Shown here: positions 11,848 to 24,075 of the stretch, piece by piece | Position numbering within the stretch: position 1 is the stretch's first letter | Layout: every line of letters starts with the position of its first letter | Origin: Azolla caroliniana | Lineage: Eukaryota > Polypodiophyta | Length of the DNA: 64,000 nucleotides | Assembly (NCBI GenBank): GCA_043228905.1 | Contig: JBHGNT010000002.1 | Span: 6,262,001 to 6,326,000 of the forward strand | Direction of reading: 5' to 3' | Notes under the pieces: generated by a model | The model's database searches: none | What the model saw: only the letters and a program-made list of their open reading frames with translations | Told to the model about the DNA's origin: nothing | Position numbers and translations under genes: made by a program

Positions 11848-14143
11848 TCACTCTGGCATGGGGTGTCTTACTAGTCCGATCCGCTTCCGGCATGCTTCCA
11901 ACTTGTCGGGTATCAGTACTTTGGTCAGCATATCTGACCCGTTCTCGGCCGTGTGGATCTTTGTCAGCGCGAACTCCTGGTCATCTACTCTTTCCCGGAT
12001 CCAGTGATACCTACGTTGGATATGCTTCGTCCGGGAATGGTAGGCCGCATTCTTAGCAAGGTGGATGGCACTTTGACTGTCGCAATAGAGCCAGTATTTA
12101 TCTTGCCGGATACCAAGCTCTCTGATGAAGTCCTTCATCCATAATATTTCCTTGCCGGCTTCCACAACCGCCATGTACTCCGCCTCCGTGGTTGACAACA
12201 CAACCATCTTCTGTAGCCTCGACTGCCACGAAACAGCTCCCCCTGCATATGTCATTACATACCCGGATGTAGACCGGCTAGTATCCACATCAGCCGACAT
12301 GTCCGAATCGGTAAAACCGTCAAGTTGAGGTTTTCCGGAGCCGAATCGGAGACACATATCCGAAGTGCCCTTCAAGTACCAGAGTATCCATTTGACCGCG
12401 TTCCAGTGCTCCTTGCAGGGATTGCTCATAAACCAGCTCACCACTCCGACTGCATATCCTATATCCGGTCGGGTACACACCATTGCGTACATTAAGCTCC
12501 CGACAGCAGAGGCATATGGAACCTTCATCATATCAGCCTTCTCTGCTTTCGTCTTCGGGCTTTGCTTACCGGATAATCTGTAGTTTTCCGGGAGTGTCGA
12601 TCCGACCAGTTTCGCTTCTAACATGTTGAACCGTTGAAGCACCTTTGTCACGTATTTCTCTTGGGACAGCCACAGTTGCTTCGTTGGCCGGTTCCGGATG
12701 ATATGCATCCCTAGCATCTGTCTTGCCGGACCCAAGTCTTTCATTGAGAAGGTCCGATTGAGAGCCTTCTTCAACATCCATATTTTGGCTTGGTCCTGTC
12801 CAACGATCAACATGTCGTCCACGTACAGAAGGAGTATTAGGAAGTCACCTCCTTCGAACTTCTTCACAAACACGCAGTGATCGGCCTGCGTCTTGGTTGA
12901 ACTTCCGGTACTATTCTCGAGGAGCTCGCTTCAGTCCATACAGGCTCTTCTTCAACCGGCAAACCAGACGCTCCTTCCCTTTCTCCACAAATCCTTCCAG
13001 TTGCTACATGTAGATCTCCTCTTCGAGGTCACCGTGAAGGAATGTCGTCTTCACGTCCAGCTGCTCTACCTTGAGGTCCATGCTTGCCGCTATACTCAGC
13101 ACTGTCCGGATGGAGGTCATCTTTACTACCGGGGCAAATATCTCGTCGAAGTCCACGCCCTTCGTCTGCTGGAACCCCTTTACCACGATCCTGGCTTTGT
13201 ATCTCGGGGGGTTGCCGGCATCTCCCGGTTTCAACTTGAACACCCACTTGTTTCGGAGTGCCCGCTTTCCTTTCGGCAACTCCACCAATTTGTACGTATG
13301 GTTCTCATGCAGGGAATCCATGTCATCCTGCATGGCACTTAACCATTTTCGACTGTGGGTGTCATCCTTCGCTTCTTTGAAGCTTTCTGGCTCCCCCTCA
13401 TCAGTTAGCAGCACATGCTCTGCATCCGGAAATCTCCGGGGGGCCCTTCTCTCTGTGAGAGGATATCTCCGTCTCTGGGCTTCGGTAACCGGCTCCTCCA
13501 TTTGCTCTTCATCTGAATCTGATTCGGGGTCTTGGCCGGTTCCGGTTTCAGCTTCCTCTACTTCTTCTGCCGGTTCGGTATCCTCACTGTAACTGGCTGG
13601 TTCCTCGAGTGCTAACCGGTCTCTTGCCGGTTGGGTCTGCTCATCGTAGAATCGATCCTTACCGGTCGACTCAGAGTTCATTATCTTCTTCTCCGACTCC
13701 CAGTCGGCGAGCGTCTTGTCCTCCATGAAGATAATATCTCGACTCCGGAATACCTTCTTGTCGACTGGGTCCCACACTCGGTAGCTGAACTCATCGTCAC
13801 CGTAACCGAGGAATATGCATGGCCGGGTCTTTGGATCTAACTTTCCTCTCCGGTCCTTAGCTACATTCACGTACGCGAGACACCCGAACACCTTCAGATG
13901 CCGGTACAACACTTCCTTACCGGTCCACACCTTCTGCAGTGTGTCTCCCTCCAAGGGCACTGAGGGTGATCTGTTTATCACATACGTCGTTGTCGACAGC
14001 GCCTTAGCCCAAAATGTCTTGGGTAATTTTGCATGCGCCAACGTACTCCGGACCCTCTCCATTATGCTCTGGTTCATCCTCTCGGCCAGCCCATTTAGTT
14101 CCGGCATCTTTGGCACGGTAAATTCAAGCCAGATTCCCTTCAA
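11848..14143 (-). pseudogene. Copia-B integrase C-terminal half, RT and RNase H
   Basis: Frame 14143-13004 covers the integrase core end (ELNGLAERMN) through the GKEVLYRHLKVFGCLAYV region and an acidic linker to the RT start (GFQQTKGVDFDEIFAPVVK, EQLDVKTTFLHGDLEEE). A stop falls after IYM at 13004. Frame 12873-11848 carries FLILLLYVDDM, RNase H with TDSDMSADVD and STTEAEYMA, and ends MPE. At least one stop and one shift lie between the two frames. Confidence 0.85.
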
Positions 14144-15868
14144 GTAGTAGTACTCCTCGAACTGCCCCCAGTATTCTCCTCTGTTATCTGCTCAAACCGG
14201 CTTCAGCTTCCGACCGGTTTCTCTTTCCACTCTTGCGTGGAGCTCTTTGAAGATGGATAACACCTGATCCTTCGTCTTCAATGGTGTGGCCCACAACTTC
14301 CGAATGTGGTCATCTATGAACGTCATGAAGTACTACGATCCGACATGTGACTTCGTGTCCACTTGACATACATCAGTATGCACCAACTCCAGTGGTGCAT
14401 TACGTCTCATCGGTGGTCTCGATCGGAAGGAGGTCCGGTTTTGTTTACCGGCCAGGCAATCAATGCACTTCTCCAAGTGCACGTTCTTCACTGGAATGAG
14501 GTTTTCTTCTACAAGCCTCTTCATCCCCTTCTCGCTCATGTGACATAGCCTCTTGTGCCACAACTCACCGGCAGTGTCGAATGCCGTTCACTTCCTCCGG
14601 ATATAACCGAGCATTCATCAAGTACAGTGTGTTGACCTGACCTTCTTGGCCCGAGCAACAATTGGGCTCCCTTTGCTGAACTTCATAACACCGTTCCGGA
14701 TGCTATCCGTGTAGCCTTCATCATCTAGCCGACCGACTGATATCAGGTTCGGACGAACCTCAGGAACGTGTCAGACATCCTTCAACAGTAGCTTGCATCT
14801 AGTTGGTGTTGTCAACCACACGTCTCCTATGCCGACAATTCGGCATGTACCTTTATTCCCCATCCGAACACAACCGTGATCACCGGCTGAGTAGGATGAG
14901 AAGCATTTCCGGTCTGGGGTAAGGTGGAACGGCACTCCGGAGTCGACCACCCAGGTCATCTCGTCACCGGCAAGGTTTATCTCACTCTCCTCGGTGATGA
15001 GCATCAACTCTTCTTCACTTGCCGCAATTGCCGTCGTTCCCTTCCGGTCCGTTCCCCTCCGGTCTTTCCCGTTCCGGTCCGGTGTCCGCTTCGAATCGGT
15101 ACCGTCGGTTTCCTTGTCTTTTCGGAAATGCCGACAGTTCTTCTGGAAGTGTCCCGGCTTGCCGCAATAGAAGCAAGTAGGCCTCCCCCTTGACTTTGAC
15201 CGTGTCCCCGACTTCTCCCGGTTTTGGGGACTACGGTTCCTTTGTCTTCCGCGTTCCAATTCGGTAAGGAGCGCTTTGGAGTCGAAGCTCGTATCCTTAT
15301 CTTTCCGACGCGCCTCCTCATCTAGCAAGATCGACTTCACTCTTGCTAGGGATAACCGTTTCCCTTTCGGCTCGGCATTGCCCAAAGTGACAACCAACGT
15401 CTCCCAGCTATCTAGGAGGGAACCAAGCAGGAGTAGCGCTAGTACCTCATCGGCGAGAGGTACTTCCAATAATGTTGCCTGGTGGATCAGCCCCTGGAAG
15501 GCATTCATGTGCTCCGCCATGCTGGAGCCATCTTGGTACCGGAGTCGTACTAGCTTCTGAAATACCGAAACCTGATTAACAACATTTTTGTTTTGAAACA
15601 TAATGCTGATCTTCTCCCAGACCTCATAAGCCTTGCTCTCTTCATTGAAGTTGTTGTATAGACTCATGTCGATGAAGCACCGTATGTACGCTGTTGTCTT
15701 CATGTGCATCACCTCCCATATCGTGGCGTCGATTTTGTCCGGTCTCTTGTCCCCGAACTAAACTGGATACCAAAGATCTTTAACCACGAGCATGTCCCTC
15801 ATCTTCAACTTCCACACCGAATAGTTGGAGCCGGTGAGCTTGAACATACCTCCCAACGAATCGTCCAT
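14144..15868 (-). pseudogene. Copia-B gag, protease and integrase N-terminal half
   Basis: Gag begins at 15868 (MDDSLGGMFK), with a stop at about 15758 after VVKDLWYPV, then reads on in 15712-14771. A CCHC knuckle CFYCGKPGHFQKNC lies at about 15175-15134. The protease motif is WVVDSGVPFHLTP (the consensus Ala changed to Val, next Ser to Pro). The integrase HHCC region LWHKRLCHMSEKGMKRL is at 14563-14480. Stops lie between the blocks. Confidence 0.83.
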
Positions 15869-15898
15869 TTTCTGTGTCGTTTTGCTCTGATACCACTT

Positions 15899-16533
15899 TG
15901 ACAGGAACACACACTCCCTAAGCACAACGCTCGGCCACAACCGAGGCTAGGATCAAACACAGAAAATTGGATAATGAACGCACGACACAGGGAAGAGAAG
16001 AGTACACAGGATGTTTACGTGGAAAACCCAAACTAGGGAAAAACCACGGTAGCCCATAGGCTGCAAACTATCACTATGTTACAATGTACAACAGTGAAGC
16101 ACCGAGGCAACAACCTCGAGCTTTCTATCTTTGCCACAAGCGGCGGTTACAACAGAGGCAACGACCTCTTCCTCTCTCTCTCTCTCTCTGTACACAGTTA
16201 CGCGCTCTAATCTTGCACTAACAAGAATAGCAACAACAACCATCTAAGTTTGCCCTAAGTCATATTTATACTAATATGACTTTTCGGCTATTTGCAAATA
16301 TAGCCCGAAAGGCCTCTAAGGAAACATATTTACGAATATGTCCCTTCATCTGGTGAGTACTTCTCACCGGGCCTTCACCATCCGGCTCTTTCCGGGTACT
16401 CCTCATCCGGTTCTCACCGGGTCTTCCGTAGTTGGGTACTCCTCTTCCGGTTGTCACCGGGTCTTCCGTAGCCGGGTACTCCTCTTCCGGTTCTCACCGG
16501 GTCTTCCCATCCGGAGGGGCCTGTTTCCTAACA
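15899..16533 (-). repeat. Copia-B 5' LTR
   Basis: 635 bp, complete. The plus-strand neighbour 15886-15898 (CTGATACCACTT) is the reverse of the initiator-Met primer site. U3 holds tandem CCGG-rich minisatellite units at about 16365-16510. TATA and its inverted repeat are at 16258-16281, and a CT run at 16172-16188. Confidence 0.9.
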
Positions 16534-16641
16534 GTACTTGGGCTGAGAAGACTCTACTAACATGCTTGGAAGAAATGGAACCCACACTAGGTTGTACATA
16601 TCTAGGGTTGTCCAACCAAATGGCTCTTATTTTGGCCGGAC

Positions 16642-17832
16642 TTATTCGTTTGACTCCTCTTCTAATTGGCTTAAGACTTCAAAATTATTGGACAAGGGTG
16701 GATTATTCATAATATTAGATTCACTAACTACTTCTAAAATGTTGGACTCATTTTTATTGTCATAGAGAATTTGATTTACCTGACATCTCAGCCTACAAGA
16801 GCAATGAATGGCTATATGTCCTGAACCTCCGCAATATAAGCACAAACGGTTTGTTTGGGGTCGTTGCTTCTCTTCATCCGACAACGGTCCTCGTCGTTGA
16901 GTGATATTGATCTTCATGGGTGTAGGACTATCCATTGGGACTGGACTACGTGTTTGCCTTGGAGTTGGTGCAGGGCTATATGTTTGCCTTGGGGATGATT
17001 ACGCCGTTACTGATGCATAAGTTGGTGTGAATCTTGATCTTGTTATTTGTTGTTGTCACTCACATCGACGCTGGAAAAGGCGAATATCACACCGTATTGC
17101 TCGACTAATAGCTTCTGTAAGTGACCTTGGATCCTCGAGGAAGGTAAGAAGTAAGTCTTTGACATCACTACGAAGGCCTAAATGGAATTGCTCCATTAGG
17201 GCTTGTTCATCCGAAGGAATATTGATTGCGATGAGATGGAAATTGGTTACATATGTCGAAGCTGGCTGATCACCTTGACGTAGTGTATGAATCTTGTTGA
17301 TAGCTATTCTCACCCTATCAGTATCTCCGAAGCAAGCCTTAAATTCTTTGATAAATTGTACCTCAAAATTATTCAATAGAGGAGAATTTGTCTCTAGCAA
17401 TAGAGCAAACCATGACAACGCTATGCTAGTCAATAAGGTGCCCACTAACCTGACTCGTGATGAATCTGTTGGATAAAGTGTGGGATGCATTTGAATCACC
17501 AACCGTACTTGATTCAAGAAACCTCGGAAATGCGCCCTCGAACGATCAAATTTAGTTGGGTGTCTGATTTTGGGCTCCTTGATAAATCCTTGACCTTCGA
17601 CCCTTTGTTGTTGTAACACTACGATTGTCGACTCTAACTATTGAACCCGTCGCGTGAACTCCTCTTTTTGTTGTTGCTTCTCTATAGTAACCTTCTGTAG
17701 ATCCCCAAGTAGACGTTGATTCTCTACTTCAAGAGATGCGAACTTGGATTTAAGATTCTCCATTTTTGCAACAAGGGTGAGATATTCTTCTGAGTTAATG
17801 GCGGCCATGGTTTCGTGATGGTTATAGAGGAG

Positions 17833-17907
<75 letters not shown>

Positions 17908-17913
17908 ATTCAA
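16642..17913 (-). pseudogene. Gypsy-1 gag
   Basis: The leader is a (GA)n run (17838-17907), then an ATG near 17808 opens MAAINSEEYLTLVAKMENLK, a coiled-coil-like start, with a stop near 17640. Frame 17619-17056 holds the gag core (AHFRGFLNQVRLVIQMHP, ALSWFALLLE, GDQPASTYVTNF). 16935-16642 holds the CCHC knuckle CLYCGGSGHIAIHC. At least two stops or shifts. The 3' end is cut by Copia-B at 16533. Confidence 0.82.
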
Positions 17914-17920
17914 GTCAAAT

Positions 17921-18318
17921 TGTCAGAACCAAACATAAAAGATAGAGTGATGGAAGAAGGATATAAGGGAACACGAGAAGAGAGAAACGAAATGCTAAGA
18001 GAAGAATGAGTGTACTAAGTTAGAGAAGAAAGAGGATGGATACAAGATATGTAATGAGAGCTAAAGATTGGTGTTGATTTGAATTGATTTGAGAATACAT
18101 GTATGCCCTTATTTATAGGTTCCTATAGAATAGCTTAGAGATTTCTATAATGTTCTAGAATGTTCTAGAGTTTTTACAATAATCAATGTAATACAAAAAG
18201 TAGCTTTTATCCTCTCATATGACAATAAGCTATCTTAATGGTTGAGGTTTTCAATTATGGATTACAAGGTTCCAGGTTCAAGTCCGGGTGACGCCATAAT
18301 GGTCATGTGTTCATGACA
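17921..18318 (-). repeat. Gypsy-1 5' LTR
   Basis: 398 bp. The plus-strand start TGTCAGAACC at 17921 and end TTCATGACA at 18318 match the other LTR. It is followed by the duplicated GTGAC. The adjacent internal bases do not match a primer site I recognise. Confidence 0.88.
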
Positions 18319-19100
18319 GTGACCTTTGACCCTGCACACCCTACCACATCAATCCCTCCAAATGTTGATCTACTTCGACCCTAGCAGAAAAGGATCGTTG
18401 ATGTGTTGTGTACCATAGTCACTGGTGTATGTGACTCTGTACAAACATTAATGCAACATACAACTAGGGCACATGAAGCTTGGAGCATATTGGCCAGCCA
18501 GTATGAGACTAGAAACTATACAAGGATACAAAACCTCAAAAATCATGTTGTTGCAGAGAAGCTCGTTGATGGAGAAAAAGTAGAATTCTTTGTAAAAAGG
18601 ATTAAGGATCTTCAAGATCAGCTGGCGATTGTTGGAGTAGTCGTCTCTCTAGAGGATATGGCTCGTCGGTGCATTCAAGTACTTCCTTCCAAGTATGATG
18701 GCATTGTGACAGCATTGAACACTCATGTTCGACCCACTCCTTTAAAATTTGATGAACTAAGTGAAATGCTGCTTGAAGAGGAGCTTTGGCTGAAGACAAG
18801 AGAAGGAAGGGAAGATTCAACATTTGTCGCTAGGACTAAGGGTAAAGGGGCATCCAATTCAAACAATGCAAATAGGATACCAAAGAAGAAGAAGTTTAAT
18901 GGATCGTGTTTCTACTATGACAAGAAGGGTCACACAATCAAGGATTGTCGGAAGACGATGACGACTGAGAAGAATGGTTCTAGTAAGACTTCTTGGAGAG
19001 AGCCTGAGTCCACCAACAATGTCATAGATGAGCTTGAGTTATGGGCCGCAACTAAAGAAATGTGTTCATCAGTTGACAGTCAAGTTTTCGATGACTCTTG
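18319..19100 (+). pseudogene. Copia-A gag, main part
   Basis: Continues the 7424-7608 frame after the target duplication. The open part from 18403 includes a UBN2-type gag core (HEAWSILASQYETRNYTRIQ, KIKDL-like RIKDLQDQLAIVG, LDEL-like KFDELSEMLLEEE). The zinc knuckle reads CFYYDKKGHTIKDC, with the second Cys replaced by Tyr. It is open through about 240 codons but ends in LTR sequence inserted at 19101. Confidence 0.82.
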
Positions 19101-19262
19101 TGTTGGGAAATCGGTCCCTCTGGATGGGATCTGGTTATGAATAAAGAGGGTCCGGTGAGAACCGGATTGAATAGGCCCGATGAGAACCGGAAGAGATCCG
19201 AAAACCGGATCGGATGCACCCGGTGAGAACCGGAAGAGAAGACATATTTGTACTCATTGTAG
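19101..19262 (+). repeat. Truncated LTR start of the CCGG-rich (Copia-D-like) family
   Basis: TGTTGGGAAATCGGTCCC is close to the Copia-D LTR start (TGTTGGGATTTCGGTCCC). It is followed by several GGTGAGAACCGG-type units and GAAGACATATTTGT. It stops before the TATA region and abuts Copia-G sequence. It is a plus-oriented fragment, probably left after a deletion. Confidence 0.75.
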
Positions 19263-19269
19263 CCATAAT

Positions 19270-20674
19270 GGTTTACGGGGTTCTTCTCTTGGGTGGACCG
19301 GCGTAGCTTTTCGTTCGCATATTCTAAAGCTCTCTTCACGCCGTCTGTCCGGATGTCAAGGCCTTCGAACTCACTATCAAGGGAGTGAGTCGATTCGAAT
19401 TCGAACTGGTCTGCGTATTCCCACATTTTCGCCTTCCCTTTGTCCAGCTTTGGACTCGGCCGAGATCTACTTTGATTTCTCGGCGGCTCTGACGGCCCAC
19501 TTAGTCGTGTCGTAATTGGGCTTTTTTCGAACATGCGCGTAACTTGATCTTCGGCTTCTGCCTCTATTTCGGCGTATATCGAAGTCAGAGTCAAAGTTGT
19601 CTCTAGTGTGTACCAGGATGCGGACTCATCGAAAACGACATCTCGAGTGGTTCGAACTTTTTAGGTAGATGGATTGTAGCATTTGTACCCCTTCTGTTCG
19701 AGTGAGTACCCCACGAGGATACATTTCTCTGACATCGAGTCAAGCTTTTGTCGCATATCGTCAGGAATATGTACGTAAACGATTGCGCCGAAAATGCGGA
19801 CATGTGATAAGTCCGGCTTGTTTCCAAAGAACTTCTCATGAGGAGTTACATCGTGTACTCCCGAGGTTGTGCACCTATTCATGAGGTATATGCCCGTGTT
19901 TGCCGCTTCTGCCCAGTACGATTTTGGCAAATTCTTCTCATGCATCATAGCCCGAGTGACTTCTACTATGTGCCGGTTTTTACGCTAAGCTACGTCGTTC
20001 TGCTGAGGTGTGTGACGGCATGAAAATTCTCTTTAGATTCCTTCCTTTTGGAGATACGCCGTAAACTCATCCAAAAAATATTCTTTGCCTCCATCTGATC
20101 AAAGGCAGCGTACGTGACGACCCGTAGTTTTTTCGACTTTGGCTTTGAATCTCTGGAAGTATCCGAACACTTCGCTCTTTTGTTTCATTGAGTAGATCCA
20201 GGTGTTCCTGGAGAAATCGTCGATGAACGTGACATAATATCGACATCCGCCGATTGTGCTTGTTTGGGCCGGTCCCCATACATCTGGATGTACGACATCC
20301 AGGATCCCTTTGCTCACATTCCGTTCTTTCGGGAATGGATGTCGGCATTGCTTTCCGAACTGGCACGCTTCGCATACGCTCATAATCTCTTGCGCGATAA
20401 AGTTCAGGAGTTTGAGTACAATTCCTCTCGATTGCATGTTCTGAAGTTTTTGGAGATTGATGTGACCGATTCTCTTGTGCCACAAGTTTAGGTTGGTTTC
20501 GACTTTGAGACCCTTTGCAAACATGGCCGATTTTACCTCCTTCAATTCGAGGACAAACATACGGCCTTCACGACGTCCGTGAGCTATGACTCGATCGCCT
20601 CTTTTGATAAAGTACCCATCATTGTTGATTCGTACTTGCATTCCTTGTTCGATAATCTGGCTGGCCGAGATCAA
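19270..20674 (-). pseudogene. Copia-G protease end, integrase and linker
   Basis: 20674-20099 holds the integrase zinc region NLNLWHKRIGHINLQKLQNM and core (HPDVWGPAQTSTIGGCRYYV, FIDDFSRNTW). 19948-19661 holds NLPKSYWAEAANTGIYLMNR and the KPDLSHVRIFGAIVYVHIP block. 19594 onward is an acidic linker that runs out at 19263. The domains lie in different frames with stops. The first Asp block (VHPDVWGP) has Pro where Thr or Ser is usual. Confidence 0.8.
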
Positions 20675-21980
20675 GTTTTTCGTGATTGTAGGAACATGCA
20701 GTACGTTCTTGAGGTAGGTTTGTTTGCCGTCGTTTCCGAATGGGACATTCCCGATATGTTGTATTGGATGGGTCGTGTCATTTCCTATCTCGACATATCC
20801 GGGACGTTCAGGTTTTCATAATTCCCGAAACCAATCTTCATGAGACATCATGTGGTTGGATGCTCCTGAGTCAACAAACCATACATTCTCTGAGGGCATG
20901 GTGCTTGTTTCACCTTAAGTCACCATTGAGTGCGCTTTGTGCCTCATCATGAACATTCCGCTACGATCGTCGTAGTCAAAATTCGATGCGGAATTCGTGA
21001 ACATTCCGCTACAATTGTCGTAGTCGGAATTCGATGCGTAATTCGTGAACATTCGACCGGTCAAAGCAGAGTCTCGCTTCTTCTTTCGGCACTCCTCTTC
21101 GTAGTGTTCGAGTTTTCTGCAGTATACGCATTCGATTGGGTTATTGCAATTGCTTGGACCAACGTGATGACTCCCCCTTCTGTCGAACTCTCTAGAGTTG
21201 TTCCTGTGTGCTTGCCATTGGTGGGAGTTACACTCTTGGATTTGCCGACCATGACGGCCTTGTCCGAATCGACCTCTATTTCCACAGCCGAAATTTCTTC
21301 TATCATCCGACTGGGAGTAGACCATCTAACCCTCTTGTGTGTTGCTCCTTTGTCGGGCGTGACTTTCCTCGACCAGCAATATTGACTAGAGATGGAAAAA
21401 GGTGGGAGGATTTTCTCTTGCGAGGACGGTGGACCTTATTGCGCGGAATTGTGGTGCCAAGCCTCTGAGGCATATCTGCACCATTTCTTCATCATCAATG
21501 CCAACATTGATCGACCCGAGGGCATCACACAACTCCTTGATCTTCAAGGCGTAGTTGCCGATTAACATTTCCCTTTGTTGAATGTCATTCTACTCCTGAC
21601 GAAGCTGGAGTTTGCGGGCAGCCGTATTGGCCGCGAAGATCTTCTTGAGATTTCCCCATGCTTCTTTCGCCATTTTCGCCTCTCGAATATAGCCAAGCAT
21701 GTGATCATGTACGCATGATGCAAGGCAATACAACACACGGCTTGCAGCCTGCTCCCACGCTAGGTAGTCGGCATGTGTCGGGTTGGGTTGCGTTTCGTGA
21801 GCTCCTGCAATATAGCTCCAATCTCCTTGTCCGACAAGGTACTGAAGCATCTTGTACTCCCAAGATGCGAAATTTGTCCTGTCGAGCTTCTCTGTAGGAA
21901 GAGCGCTTCCCATCTGAGTATTCATGGTGATTTCTTCTCTGTTAATAAGCCGGTTTTGTTGATCGTCGGCGTGTACCATA
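20675..21980 (-). pseudogene. Copia-G gag and protease start
   Basis: The gag frame opens near 21979, with EKLDRTNFASWEYKMLQYL and a UBN2-like core continuing to about 21386. 21325-20915 carries an RG-rich stretch and the CCHC knuckle CVYCRKLEHYEEEC, with two near-identical TN(Y/S)ASN-type repeats after it. A protease-like DSGASNHMMSHEDWF lies at about 20875-20830. Frameshifted. Confidence 0.78.
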
Positions 21981-22026
21981 ATACAGTCGAATAGATTTGA
22001 TTAAGCAACCACGCGCTTTGATACTA

Positions 22027-22296
22027 TGTAAAGAAATGGAGCTGGTGGTGTAATGCAGCGGAAGATAATTGAGTGAGTGTGTGTGTGTGTGTGTGTACAT
22101 CAAAACAGAGAGAGAGAGAGAGCTCTTAACAAGAAAATTGTATATTACTTCCAATAGTAATAAGGTTACAAAGGGTTGGTTTAAATACCAACTAAACTAG
22201 GGCAAGGGCCCTTCTACTATTTACAAAACTAGCATGATATGTCCATGAGCTAGTGTGAAACCTATTTCTATGGCAAGTTGAGTTCGACTCTCAACA
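22027..22296 (-). repeat. Copia-G 5' LTR
   Basis: 270 bp. In element orientation it starts TGTTGAGAG, as does the Copia-F LTR, and ends CTTTACA. The adjacent TAGTATCAAAGC (plus 22015-22026 reversed) is a mutated initiator-Met primer site. It contains a GT run (22077-22096) and a GA run (22110-22122). Confidence 0.75.
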
Positions 22297-22299
22297 GCA

Positions 22300-23296
22300 A
22301 GCACCAAGATCTCAGAACATGAGGATAGACAGCTTCTTATGATCAATCGACTTTAAGCAATGTGCTTCGGATGCAAGTATGTATGTCAAAATGAAGGATA
22401 GGAAACAAGTCATCATCATCATTTATGTGGATGATTTAGGTCTTACTGGAGACCATGAAGAGTGTATTGGCCAAACACATGAGTTTGAAATGACAGACTT
22501 GGGGGTTCTACACTACTTCCTTGGAATTGTGGTTTGGCAAACCTCGGTTGGCATCTTCATGTCACAAAGAACGTATGCAACAGAGATCTTGAAGACCTTT
22601 GCGATAATGGACAACAAGTCGAAGTCAACTCCAATGGAGTCAAACTACACGCTATCCCAAGCAGACCTATCACCAATGGTTGACATAAGGAAGTAGAGAC
22701 AACTAGTAGGAAGTCTAATTTTCCTATGCAAAACTAGGCCGGATATTTGTTCTGTAGTCGATGTGGTGAGTCGATTCAACAACAAGCCGAAGGAGACTCA
22801 TTGGAAATCTGCACTATGTGTATTAAAGTACATTGTGGGCACTGTAAATTACAGACTCTTCTACAAGCCAACAATTGATGAACTTAGTGGGTATTGCAAC
22901 TCTGGTTGGGCTGGAGATAGTGATTCCAAAAAATCAATTTATGGATATTGTTTTTCAATAGGCTCTGGAGTTATTTCATGGAGTAGTATAAAACAACCAA
23001 CTTTGGCACTATCTTCAATAGAGGTGGAATACAAGGCGGCATGCGAGGTAGTTTGGCTAAGAAGAATCCTTATGGATGTGGTGGTTCCAATAACGATGAC
23101 AACGGTATTGAGGTGTGACAATCAGAGTTGCATGGCCATTGCCAAGAACCTCGTATTTCATGCACATACTAAACACATAGAGATTCAGTATCACTATGTG
23201 TGGGAGCTAATAAATGATGAGATTGTGGAGCTCAAGTACTGTTCGACATCAGAAAATGTTGTAGATATCTTCACAAAGGCGCTTGGAGTAGAATAG
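22300..23296 (+). pseudogene. Copia-A RT C-terminal part and RNase H
   Basis: 22379 onward reads VIIIIYVDDLGLTGD (catalytic YVDD), DLGVLHYFLGI and a stop at 22695. RNase H follows with YCNSGWAGDSDSKKS, SSIEVEYKAACEVVWLRRIL and TKHIEIQYH, ending near 23296. The RT N-terminal part is missing. The 22760-23296 section is duplicated at 39893-40477. Confidence 0.85.
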
Positions 23297-23360
23297 TTAT
23301 AACAACACCTTTGACGACTAGGAGTTGGCCGAATTCCAAGTGAACTCAATGGGTTGACCA

Positions 23361-23371
23361 TTGAGGGGGCG
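23361..23371 (+). promoter_or_regulatory. Copia-A polypurine tract
   Basis: TTGAGGGGGCG lies immediately before the 3' LTR start TGTTAGA, as expected for plus-strand priming. Confidence 0.75.
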
Positions 23372-24011
23372 TGTTAGATATAATCAATGATCAGCCCCAA
23401 GTTGTAAATCTATCCCCATATGTGCTCTTGGAGTGCACATTTTATGATAGTGCCCCAAATGAGGAGCATCTAGTGTGCAACTCGACCATATCGGTCGATA
23501 AGGTGTCAATCTAGGAAACCGCAGATGCATAGCACACAATGTATTTAGGATAGAGCAAAGTAGGCTAATAGAATTGGCTAATCAAGTCGACTAGAATATT
23601 TTGTGGGCAAGTTACGATGTACTTAGTCTTGAAGTATGTGTTATTAACTTCAAGATAAGTACTATCTAGCACTAGCCTGTATCTAGGGAGTTGGGTTGAA
23701 TATTAAATCACAAGTCAGTTGATTGAAAAGGAATATCTCCACTACTATCAACTGACTTGCACATTTAATGTTATACTCAGACCAAACATAGAATATAATC
23801 CACTTTCTTACACAGTGGTTGGATTGATCATCAGTCCCCACTAATTTTGTAGTGAGTTGGTCCAGATCCCATCTACGCTCTAAGGTGTGAGTGATGGGTG
23901 AACTACCATTGTGAGCTACTCTCATATGTAATAGAAGTTTTGTTTTCATATATCCATCATAGTGGTTGTAACTCTATATACCTATCTAATCAATTCTCAA
24001 TATTTCTAACA
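23372..24011 (+). repeat. Copia-A 3' LTR
   Basis: 640 bp, TGTTAGA...TCTAACA, followed by the TTTTG target duplication. A second copy is at 40517-41156. Confidence 0.9.
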
Positions 24012-24075
24012 TTTTGCTCACACCAAACGCCCATAGGAGATAAAAAATGATACTACCAGCCACTACCGGTTGTCA

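Larger units (their letters stand above)
11316..16533 (-). mobile_element. Copia-B, CCGG-rich copia nested in Gypsy-1
   Basis: Flanked by target duplication GTACT (11311-11315 and 16534-16538), between gag and protease of Gypsy-1. LTR termini are TGACA...CTAACA on the plus strand. Gag to RNase H reads on the minus strand with several stops. It belongs to the same family as Copia-E, with the gag start MDDSLGGMFKLTGSNYSVWK. The 3' LTR has lost its outer end next to the polypurine tract. Inactive. Confidence 0.93.
7609..18318 (-). mobile_element. Gypsy-1, chromovirus-like Ty3/gypsy element nested in Copia-A
   Basis: Flanked by the 5-bp target duplication GTGAC (7604-7608 and 18319-18323). LTR ends are TGTCA...TGACA. 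Minus-strand order is gag, [Copia-B insertion], protease, RT, RNase H, integrase, partial chromodomain, LTR, which is the Ty3/gypsy order. Each domain has stops or shifts, so it is not autonomous. The LTRs differ in length (398 and 429 bp) and by a number of substitutions. Confidence 0.92.
19263..22296 (-). mobile_element. Copia-G, truncated minus-strand copia
   Basis: Has a 5' LTR (22027-22296), a degenerate primer site, gag, protease and integrase on the minus strand. RT, RNase H and the 3' LTR are missing, with the break at about 19263 against the LTR scrap. Family resemblance to Copia-F is clear in gag (ALPTEKLDRTNFASWEYKM against SLPTEKLDRNNYASWSYKM). Confidence 0.82.
6641..24011 (+). 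mobile_element. Copia-A, Ty1/copia element split by nested insertions
   Basis: The element is bounded by a 5-bp target duplication TTTTG (6636-6640 and 24012-24016). Its LTRs begin T(G/C)TTAGA and end TCTAACA. Order: 5' LTR, initiator-Met-like primer site, gag start, [Gypsy-1 insertion 7609-18318], rest of gag, [LTR scrap and Copia-G 19101-22296], RT-RNase H, polypurine tract, 3' LTR. Protease and integrase are missing, apparently deleted around the Copia-G insertion. Its own sequence is about 3.6 kb of the 17.4-kb span. Many differences between the LTRs mark it as old. Confidence 0.88.
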
